From an uncultured Coriobacteriia bacterium (lineage in GTDB: Bacteria; Actinomycetota; Coriobacteriia; Coriobacteriales; QAMH01), in assembly GCA_902478425.1 (NCBI GenBank), contig CABSKV010000029.1:1-16001 (forward strand): a stretch of DNA of 16,001 nucleotides, read 5' to 3'. Under the pieces are notes generated by a model. That model did not search any database. It was not told the origin of the DNA and saw nothing but the letters and a program-made list of their open reading frames with translations. The translations under genes and the position numbers were made by a program. Shown here one piece after another: positions 10,323 through 16,001 of the stretch; the first letter of the stretch is position 1, and each line of letters starts with the position of its first letter.

Positions 10323-12518
10323 ATGTTGCCCCGTTTTCACTGGTCTGATATCACGACCGTTGGTCACTATCTTGGTGTGCTCATCTTGATGACGGGCGCG
10401 GCTATGTGCGTGCCTGCGGTCATCGCGCTCGTGTTCGGGGAATTTCGCCAGCTCGGGGCGTTTGTCGCCGGTATCGGCGTATGTCTGACAGTCGGCTCGG
10501 CGCTGCGTTTCTTCAGGCCGCGCGGGCTTGACCGTCGCCGTGCATTGCTGCTCGTGGGCTTTGGCTGGATCGCCATCGGCATCGTCTGTGCTGTCCCGTT
10601 GCTTCTGTCCGGTTCCTTCGATTCGTGGTTCGACGCGCTCTTCGATTCGGTATCGGCGCTCACCACGACGGGCGTGACGCTCGTGACGGATGTCGATTCG
10701 ATGAGCTACTCGCAGATCACCTGGCGCACGATCATGTCGTTTGCCGGAGCCCTGACGGTAGTCGTGATTGCCATGTACTCGGGCTTCTTCGGCGAGGGCT
10801 CGCGCGTCTTCATGATGGCCGAGCGACGTGACGGCGAGCGCACGCGGGCGCGCATCAGCGAGACCTGCCTTTCGGTTCTGCGCGTGTATGGAACCTTTGC
10901 GCTCATCGGTGCGGTCGTCGCCACGGTGATCTGCCTGTTTCTGGGGTTGCATCCAGTTGACGCGATCATGAACGGGTTCTGGCTCGCCATGACCGCCATT
11001 GGCACGGGTGGCTTCGTGCCCCATACCTCCGATCTCATCTACTACCATTCGCTGCCGCTGCAGTTCGTGCTGAGCACCCTCATGATTGCCGGTGCGATTA
11101 GCTTTGGTGTGTATGCCTATGCGCGCGTCCATCGCTTCGACCAGATCAAGCGCAATGCCGAGCTGCGCGTGTACGCGCTGTGGATTGTGGTGCTTGTCGC
11201 CTTCGTGACGTGGATCATGACGCGTGAGGGTTTGTTCACGAGTTTGGGCGGGCTCATGCAAAACGGCCTGACCACCGTCGTCTCGGCGGCGACTACCTGT
11301 GGAATGCAGGCGGTGTATCCCGAGCAGATCGGCAGCGCGATAACCGATGGCGTGGTCATTCTCGTCATCGTCGCCATCCTCTTCGGTGCCTGCGCCTACT
11401 CTTCGGGCGGCGGCATCAAGTTCGTGCGCATCCTACAGGTGCTACGCTGGATCAAGTACTCGATTCTCGTGCGCCTTGCCCCCGATAACGCGCGCGTGCG
11501 CATCAAGTACGAGCATTTCGGGTCCCAGACCCTGAGTCCCGAGGATGCCAAGATCGCGATGACGGTCTTCATCTTGTACCTGGGCACGGCCGCCCTGGGG
11601 TCCATGGCGTTCATCGCATACGGAAACGACGCGCTCAACTCGGTCTTCGAGGCCATCAGTTACGTTACCAATTGCGGCATGACGACCGAGATATCGCAGA
11701 CGGGCCTGCCCCTGGGCCTCAAGATCGTCGCGTTGCTGCTCATGTGGGCCGGACGCGTCGAGTTCATCGCGCTCATCGGTGCCATCGTCGGCATCCTCAT
11801 CTCGCTGCATCCCGAGAACCTCTTCAGCAACGACAGGTCGCGTGACCTGAGGACGCTCAAGAGCAAAAACCTCGGTGGAACGGCCTGGCGTCGTCGCAAG
11901 CGCCAGGAATCCGAGCATCGTGGCAAGACGCTCATCGTGACGGGGGCGCTCGTGCTCGGCCTGGGTTGCCTTGGCGCGGGAGCGCCCGCGGCAACCGCGG
12001 CGTCAAGTGGCGCGCAGGTTCCCGCCCAAGACGTCGAATCCCTCAGCAACCCCTCGCCATACTCCTCGGCGGATATCCGCGCGTTGCTCTCCGCTGGTCA
12101 GCGTCAGGACGGAAACGATGTCGTCTTCACGGGTGAGGCGACGGGATCGCCCATCATTGCCGATGAGGGCCACGTGTGGGTGAACATGAAGAACAGCGGC
12201 GCGATGATCGGCGTCTACATGAGCAACGAGCTTGCCGAGCAGATCACGCATTATGCACGCTATGAGCATACGGGCGATACGATTACCGTCCGAGGCGTCT
12301 ATCACCTTGCCTGCGCCGAGCATAATGGCGAGCTCGAGGTGCACGCTGATCAGATCGAGATAAACGCCGCCGGTACGAGCTGGACCAATCCCGTCCATCC
12401 CGTCTTCTACATAATCGGCATTGTCCTCATCGTCATAGGCATCACCTTGACGCTCGTGCGTCAGTCCATGCACGGGAAGGTGCGCCTCAGGAATCTATTC
12501 AAATGGGAGAGAAGCTGA
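10323..12518 (+). CDS. TrkH-type K+ channel protein fused to an extracytoplasmic domain
   Basis: This 731-residue protein combines a full TrkH/KtrB channel (about 1-505) with an unusual C-terminal extension. The four pore loops are recognisable by their filter glycines: TTTGV (G117), GTGGF (G229/G230), TTCGM (G327) and TNCGM (G452). The extension has a basic stretch (RRRKR), a hydrophobic segment (about 536-560, signal-anchor-like, ending in APAATAA) and a compact domain at 599-684. A final membrane helix (about 694-713) and a basic tail follow. The domain contains FTGEA, WVN, IGVYM and HLACAEHNGELEVHA, with H661, C664, E666, H667 and H674. Topology puts it outside the cell. It is about half identical to the separate protein at 14252-14893. 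The ATG at 10323 is supported by alignment with the second TrkH: MLPRFH...GHYLGVLIL against MITRLH...GHYLGVLIL. The gating subunit TrkA/KtrA is not in the window. The channel family is sure; the role of the fused domain is unknown. Confidence 0.88.
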   Translation: MLPRFHWSDITTVGHYLGVLILMTGAAMCVPAVIALVFGEFRQLGAFVAGIGVCLTVGSALRFFRPRGLDRRRALLLVGFGWIAIGIVCAVPLLLSGSFDSWFDALFDSVSALTTTGVTLVTDVDSMSYSQITWRTIMSFAGALTVVVIAMYSGFFGEGSRVFMMAERRDGERTRARISETCLSVLRVYGTFALIGAVVATVICLFLGLHPVDAIMNGFWLAMTAIGTGGFVPHTSDLIYYHSLPLQFVLSTLMIAGAISFGVYAYARVHRFDQIKRNAELRVYALWIVVLVAFVTWIMTREGLFTSLGGLMQNGLTTVVSAATTCGMQAVYPEQIGSAITDGVVILVIVAILFGACAYSSGGGIKFVRILQVLRWIKYSILVRLAPDNARVRIKYEHFGSQTLSPEDAKIAMTVFILYLGTAALGSMAFIAYGNDALNSVFEAISYVTNCGMTTEISQTGLPLGLKIVALLLMWAGRVEFIALIGAIVGILISLHPENLFSNDRSRDLRTLKSKNLGGTAWRRRKRQESEHRGKTLIVTGALVLGLGCLGAGAPAATAASSGAQVPAQDVESLSNPSPYSSADIRALLSAGQRQDGNDVVFTGEATGSPIIADEGHVWVNMKNSGAMIGVYMSNELAEQITHYARYEHTGDTITVRGVYHLACAEHNGELEVHADQIEINAAGTSWTNPVHPVFYIIGIVLIVIGITLTLVRQSMHGKVRLRNLFKWERS

Positions 12519-12521
12519 CGG

Positions 12522-12558
12522 GGCACCACGGCGATTCGTCATGGCTATAATAGGTGCC
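12522..12558 (+). promoter_or_regulatory. -10 box and flanking inverted repeat before the 45-aa gene
   Basis: TATAAT (12546-12551) lies in the trkH1 to small-gene gap. It is enclosed by GGCACC (12522-12527) and its exact reverse complement GGTGCC (12553-12558). Transcription would start near 12558, leaving a short leader with AAGGAG. No -35 is clear. The repeat arms are short enough to be chance. Confidence 0.35.
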
Positions 12559-12574
12559 AACGAGAAGGAGAGGC

Positions 12575-12712
12575 ATGAAGGCGGTATTTCAAAGGCGCGT
12601 GCAGAAGAAGGGAAGCCCGGCAGTCGGCATGTTCGTCGTGCTCGCTTCGATTTGCGTTTTCCTCGCGTTTCTGGCTGCGGTCACGGTCATCGTGCACTTC
12701 ATCGTGATGTAG
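12575..12712 (+). CDS. Small single-pass membrane protein (45 aa) between two trkH genes
   Basis: This short gene encodes a 45-residue protein. It starts MKAVFQRRVQKKGSPAVG, a basic, soluble N-terminus. It then has an uninterrupted hydrophobic stretch to the last residue (about 17-45, MFVVLASICVFLAFL onwards). By the positive-inside rule the N-terminus is cytosolic and the C-terminus reaches the outer face. The start is well supported by AAGGAG (12565-12570) 4 nt before the ATG and by its own TATAAT box. The TTG start of the second TrkH follows 10 nt after the stop, so the two are probably co-translated. I do not recognise the family. Size, topology and place suggest an accessory peptide of the transporter, as KdpF is for Kdp, but that is analogy only. 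Confidence 0.7.
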   Translation: MKAVFQRRVQKKGSPAVGMFVVLASICVFLAFLAAVTVIVHFIVM

Positions 12713-12722
12713 GCGGGCTATC

Positions 12723-14255
12723 TTGATTACTCGCTTGCACTTGGAAGACTGGCGCATCATCGGCCACTATCTCGGCGTGCTCATCCTGCTCGTCGCGATA
12801 GCCATGATTCCGTCGTTCGTCATGTCCCTGTGCCTTTCCGAGTTCTCCACTGCGGTCGATTTCATGCTCTCCATCGGCATCACGGGCGTGGTGGGAAGCA
12901 TCCTGCTCTTCTCGAAGGTCGAGCTTGTCTCGCTCGATTGGCGCCAATCCCTGGTCATCACCGGGCTTTGCTGGGTCGTCCTATCCGTTTTCGGCGCCTT
13001 GCCGCTGTGGATGTCCGGGCACTACGATGGCTATCTCGACGCGTTTTTCGAATCGGTCTCCGCGTTCACGACGACGGGCATGTCGTTATGCGTCGACGTG
13101 GATCACATGGCCCTGTCGCTTTCGGTCTGGCGTTGCACCATGCATCTCATAGGGGGTATCGGCGTCGTCGTCATCGCGCTTGCACTTGGCGTGTTCGGTA
13201 CGGGTTCTGCAGCAGCGTCGCTGTATCATGCCGAGGCGCGCATGGGCCAGGTCATGCCCGGCATCAAGCAGACCTCGCAGTTCATCCTCAAACTTGCCGT
13301 GGTGATTGTCGCCGTGGGTACGGTCGTCTGCATCATTCCCCTGCTCGTCGTGGGCATCGAGCCCCTGCGTGCGGCTATCAATGGGTTTCTCGTCACGGCG
13401 GCCGCCTTCTCGACAGGGGGCATGACGAGCACGGGGTCGGGAATAGTCGCGTTCCATTGCTGGCCCATCGAGGTATTCGCACTCATCCTCGCCGCCTTCG
13501 GTTGCATCAACTTCGTGCTTTACGGAGATATTTGGAAAGGCGTTTTCCGCAACTTCTTCAAGGACATCGAGATTCGCACGATATTCATCTGGGTCACCAT
13601 CCTCGCGGCGCTCATGGCCTTTGCCCTGGCGGGCTCGTATTTCACCACGACGGGAGCAGTGTTGCGTCGTGGCCTGTTTGAGGTGCTCTCCGGTGCCTTC
13701 AACCTTGGCTTCTCGACGTTGCAAGGTGGACAGATCCTCTTTGCGATGGGCTCGGGCGCCCTGTTCGTCATCATCTTGTCCATGACGATATGCGGTTCCT
13801 CGTCCTCGGCATCCGGCGGCATCAAGGCGCTGCGCATCGGCATCATCGCGCGTTCCGTCGTCCAGGCCGTGCGCGAGGCCCTTGCTCCCGATCGCGCCCG
13901 TCCCCGCACCTTCTACTTCCAGAAGGGGCGCCATAGGCTCACGCCCGAGCTCGTCTCCGGGGCGATGATCATCTTCCTGCTCTACATGGTTACCTATGCC
14001 GCCGGCGCCATTGCCGGCATTGCCTATGGCTATGAGGCCCTGCCCGCAATCTTCGATTCCGTCTCGGCTGCGTCGAATACGGGGCTTTCGTTGGGTGTCG
14101 CCTCGCCAGGCATGCCCAATGGCCTCGAGATCATCTACATCTTCGAAATGTGGCTCGGACGTCTCGAGTTCATCGCGATCCTCGCGATGGTCGTCGAGAT
14201 GCTCGCCTTCCTCATTCCGCACAGGCGTTCGAAGTGGGTGCGGAGGAAAAAGTGA
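12723..14255 (+). CDS. TrkH-type K+ channel protein, second copy (unfused)
   Basis: This is a 510-residue TrkH/KtrB membrane protein with the standard four-fold pore architecture. Its filter segments are TTTGM (G119), STGGM (G232/G233), NLGFS (G329) and SNTGL (G454). It ends with a short basic tail, RRSKWVRRKK, exactly where the first copy continues into its extra domain. The start is TTG at 12723, with a modest AGGCGGG (12711-12717) upstream and 10 nt after the small gene. The choice is supported by colinearity with the first TrkH from residue 1. Its TGA overlaps the GTG of the next gene by 4 bp, indicating translational coupling to the secreted partner. The two copies differ in their P3/P4 filters: this one lacks the cysteines found in copy 1. 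A cytosolic RCK (TrkA/KtrA) subunit must be encoded elsewhere if used. Confidence 0.9.
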   Translation: MITRLHLEDWRIIGHYLGVLILLVAIAMIPSFVMSLCLSEFSTAVDFMLSIGITGVVGSILLFSKVELVSLDWRQSLVITGLCWVVLSVFGALPLWMSGHYDGYLDAFFESVSAFTTTGMSLCVDVDHMALSLSVWRCTMHLIGGIGVVVIALALGVFGTGSAAASLYHAEARMGQVMPGIKQTSQFILKLAVVIVAVGTVVCIIPLLVVGIEPLRAAINGFLVTAAAFSTGGMTSTGSGIVAFHCWPIEVFALILAAFGCINFVLYGDIWKGVFRNFFKDIEIRTIFIWVTILAALMAFALAGSYFTTTGAVLRRGLFEVLSGAFNLGFSTLQGGQILFAMGSGALFVIILSMTICGSSSSASGGIKALRIGIIARSVVQAVREALAPDRARPRTFYFQKGRHRLTPELVSGAMIIFLLYMVTYAAGAIAGIAYGYEALPAIFDSVSAASNTGLSLGVASPGMPNGLEIIYIFEMWLGRLEFIAILAMVVEMLAFLIPHRRSKWVRRKK

Positions 14256-14893
14256 GCAGGCGCATGACACTTGGGGTTGCTTTCGCGTTCATCATGGCCT
14301 TTGCATGCATGATGGCGCCCGCCATTGCCGCACCGCAAGACACTGCGAACAGCAGCAGCGGCAGCATGCTCGAGATCGGATCGCTGTCCGACCGCTTCGA
14401 GTCTCTCGACAAGCTCGGTAACTCCCTGACTGACGAGGAAAGCGTCGTCATCGAAACGCGCGTGGGCGTGCTCGTGTCCACGAACCGCGCTCTCAACGAC
14501 AGCGAGGTGAGCTTCACGGGCGAGGCTGTCGGAGATATCGTGAACGCGGGCGAAGGCTACAAGTGGGTCAACATCAGCGGTACTTCCAACGCGGTGATCA
14601 GCGTCTACATGCCCGATGATCTGGCCAAGCTCATCCAGAACGTGGGCGATTATCACGAGACGGGCACTTCGCTCAAGGTTGTCGGCACCTATCATGTTGC
14701 CTGTCCGGAGCACGAGGGCGAGCTTGACGTGCACGCATCTGCCGCCGAGGTAACGGACAACGGCGGCCCCGTAACTCACATGGTCGTCCCCGGGCGTCTT
14801 GCGGCAGCTCTGGCGCTCTGCGTTGTCGCCGGCCTGCTGCTCATGCTCTACCTGCTGGGCAGGCGCTATCTTCAGAGAAAGGCGCAATCTTGA
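14252..14893 (+). CDS. Membrane-anchored extracytoplasmic protein, stand-alone version of the TrkH1 C-terminal domain
   Basis: This 213-residue protein begins with a signal peptide: SRRM, a hydrophobic core and a likely cleavage after APAIAA. A polar linker (about 30-84), a compact domain (85-171), one C-terminal membrane helix (about 182-202) and a basic tail, RRYLQRKAQS, follow. The domain has FTGEA, WVN, ISVYM, YHETG and HVACPEHEGELDVHA, with H148, C151, E153, H154 and H161. By hand alignment it shares about 41 of 86 positions with residues 599-684 of the fused TrkH. The alternating strand pattern suggests a small OB-like beta-barrel, which is inference. I chose the GTG at 14252 because GGAGG (14242-14246) is 5 nt upstream and it overlaps the TrkH2 stop (GTGA). 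The ATG at 14264 is too far from the Shine-Dalgarno sequence. It is likely a dedicated TrkH partner; the function is unknown. Confidence 0.8.
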   Translation: MSRRMTLGVAFAFIMAFACMMAPAIAAPQDTANSSSGSMLEIGSLSDRFESLDKLGNSLTDEESVVIETRVGVLVSTNRALNDSEVSFTGEAVGDIVNAGEGYKWVNISGTSNAVISVYMPDDLAKLIQNVGDYHETGTSLKVVGTYHVACPEHEGELDVHASAAEVTDNGGPVTHMVVPGRLAAALALCVVAGLLLMLYLLGRRYLQRKAQS

Positions 14894-15873
14894 TTCCCTT
14901 CGATCGTCTTGCCTACCGCGCCTCGATGCGCGAGGCGTTCGAGAGTGCCAATGCCGAGCTCGAGCAGCAGGGAAAGCCCTGTGAACCGGGCTGCGTCATA
15001 TCGCTTGACCGCGGGTACCCGCTCGTGCGCACACCTGGTTTCGAGGGTCGAGCCGAGCTCGCGACCTCCATCAAGAAGAGCGAGGACAGCATCGTTGCGG
15101 TAGGGGATTGGGTTGCGCTTCATCATCCGCACGCCCATGAGAAGGCCGTCATCGAGCGCGTCTTGCCAAGGCTCAACGAAATCGCGCGCGTCAAGCGCAT
15201 CGGCCGCGAGCGCCAACCGCGTCGCCAGGTCCTCGCGGCCAACGTCGACATCGTCCTCATCTGCCAGTCGCTTACCGGTGATGGCGTGGACGAGGGGTTA
15301 CTCGTGCGACAGATGGTGGCGGTTGCCGGTTGCAAGGCGGCGCCTGTTTTCGTGCTCACGAAGGGCGACATGGCAGACGATGTGGCAATCGAGGCGACGT
15401 GCGAGCGCATCAAGCGCATTGCGCCCGATGTGCCCCTCTTTGTCGTCTCCGTCGATGACGAGGCGTCCATCGACGAGCTGCGCAGCGTCTTCTCGCCGTT
15501 CACGACGGGGCTTTTGCTTGGCGAGAGCGGAGTCGGCAAGTCGTCGCTCGTCAACGCGCTGCTAGGCGAGGAGACCCTCGAGACGGGTGATGTGCGCGCA
15601 TCGGATGACAAGGGGCGTCACACGACGGTCGCGCGCCGCATGATTCCGCTACCGCATGGTGGGCTCATCATTGATGCACCGGGGTTACGCACCTTGCAGA
15701 TCCTCGACATGGAGACGAGTCTCAAGCGCGCTTTCGCCGACATCGCTCAGGCATCTCTCGGCTGTCGTTTCCGCGACTGCACGCATGGTGACGAGCCAGG
15801 TTGTGCGGTGCGTGGTATCGTGACGCCCGAGCGCCTCGAAGCGTACCGAAAGCTTCTTTCGAGCGGTCGTTAG
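14890..15873 (+). CDS. rsgA: Ribosome small-subunit maturation GTPase RsgA
   Basis: RsgA (YjeQ) is a 30S-dependent GTPase that checks late small-subunit assembly in the cytosol. This 327-residue protein has an N-terminal OB-fold (about 30-110). A circularly permuted G domain follows: G4 TKGD (157-160) comes before the P-loop GESGVGKS (211-218) and G3 DAPG (262-265, usually DTPG). The C-terminal zinc knuckle has C292, C297, H299 and C305. The start is TTG at 14890, overlapping the preceding TGA by 4 nt (TTGA), with AGAAAGG (14876-14882) 7 nt upstream. The next candidate, ATG at codon 13, has no comparable signal. Coupling to the Trk partner gene is unexpected for a ribosome factor and may be incidental operon packing. 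Confidence 0.95.
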   Translation: MIPFDRLAYRASMREAFESANAELEQQGKPCEPGCVISLDRGYPLVRTPGFEGRAELATSIKKSEDSIVAVGDWVALHHPHAHEKAVIERVLPRLNEIARVKRIGRERQPRRQVLAANVDIVLICQSLTGDGVDEGLLVRQMVAVAGCKAAPVFVLTKGDMADDVAIEATCERIKRIAPDVPLFVVSVDDEASIDELRSVFSPFTTGLLLGESGVGKSSLVNALLGEETLETGDVRASDDKGRHTTVARRMIPLPHGGLIIDAPGLRTLQILDMETSLKRAFADIAQASLGCRFRDCTHGDEPGCAVRGIVTPERLEAYRKLLSSGR

Positions 15874-15894
15874 TGCTACATTATGCAAACACGT

Positions 15895-15913
15895 CTCGAG
15901 ATGGCCATCTGAG
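15895..15913. promoter_or_regulatory. Palindrome in the rsgA to mobA-like gap
   Basis: AGATGGCCATCT (15899-15910) is a perfect 12-bp palindrome. CTC (15895-15897) and GAG (15911-15913) extend it with one unpaired G, giving nine pairs in all. It sits 23 nt before the next ATG, within a 62-nt gap with no clear promoter. It could be an operator or a transcript hairpin. Perfect 12-bp palindromes are expected a few times per window by chance. Confidence 0.25.
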
Positions 15914-15935
15914 TGGCTAGGTGAACGGAGGGCTC

Positions 15936-16001
15936 ATGAGCAAAAGCGGCAACCTGACCATCGTCCTGCAGGCAGGCGGCGAATCCCGGCGTATGGAGCG
16001 C
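15936..16001 (+). CDS. MobA-like nucleotidyltransferase, N-terminal fragment (cut by window edge)
   Basis: Only 22 codons are visible. They read MSKSGNLTIVLQAGGESRRM and then continue to the window edge. The L-x-A-G-G-x-S-R-R-M pattern is the nucleotide-binding loop of the MobA/NTP_transf_3 family, in which molybdenum cofactor guanylyltransferase is the best-known member. GGAGGG (15927-15932) precedes the ATG by 3 nt. The substrate cannot be decided from the fragment; related enzymes act on CTP or on sugar phosphates. Confidence 0.7.
   Translation, partial: MSKSGNLTIVLQAGGESRRMER

Noticed and set aside
11928..12518. The trkH1 extension as a separate secreted protein with an internal start
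   Set aside because: The frame is continuous, and the only in-frame candidate near the hydrophobic segment (GTG around 11937) has no Shine-Dalgarno sequence. Fusion is the simpler reading.
12541..12726. 61-codon open frame overlapping the small membrane gene in another frame
   Set aside because: Its start lies on the TATAAT element, its product is Arg/Gly-rich without structure, and the 45-codon frame has the ribosome-binding site.
13086..14270. 394-codon open frame antisense to trkH2
   Set aside because: Charged, low-complexity translation with no ribosome-binding site. The sense strand has a full TrkH with paralogue support.
15847..15861. CGAAAG-CTT-CTTTCG hairpin at the end of rsgA as a terminator
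   Set aside because: Only 6 bp, located inside the coding sequence, and no T-run follows.

Overview
The window looks like a chromosomal stretch from a GC-rich, Gram-positive anaerobe, most likely an actinobacterium of the Coriobacteriia. The evidence is a dnaK operon that carries an HspR-type MerR repressor, no CIRCE/HrcA signature, frequent GTG and TTG starts, promoters that leave little or no 5' leader, and a small clostridial-type 2[4Fe-4S] ferredoxin. The lineage call is inference, not a database result.

Region 1 (1-1087) holds a GNAT acetyltransferase that converges on a minus-strand ferredoxin; their stop codons overlap. The ferredoxin and the heat-shock operon diverge from a 265-bp control region rich in inverted repeats. 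Region 2 (1088-7840) is the protein-quality-control block: dnaK, grpE, a class B (zinc-finger-less) J-protein, hspR and clpB, closed by a strong intrinsic terminator. Two hairpins punctuate the operon, one just inside grpE and one between grpE and dnaJ. ClpB has a Ser in place of the first Gly of its NBD1 P-loop, and DnaK carries the roughly 22-residue nucleotide-binding-domain insert that many Gram-positive DnaKs lack.

Region 3 (7841-14893) is an ion-transport island: a P-type cation ATPase, a TrkH-type K+ channel protein fused to a C-terminal extracytoplasmic domain, a 45-residue single-pass membrane protein, a second TrkH, and a signal-peptide-bearing, membrane-anchored protein. That last protein is a stand-alone version of the domain fused to the first TrkH. 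The same pairing therefore occurs once as a fusion and once as two adjacent, translationally coupled genes. This is strong evidence that the domain is a dedicated partner of the channel. It carries a conserved His/Cys/Glu/His cluster, and I do not recognise it as a described Trk/Ktr subunit. No TrkA/KtrA gating subunit is encoded in the window.

Region 4 (14890-16001) holds rsgA, a circularly permuted ribosome-assembly GTPase translationally coupled to the Trk partner gene, and the first 22 codons of a MobA-like nucleotidyltransferase cut by the window edge.
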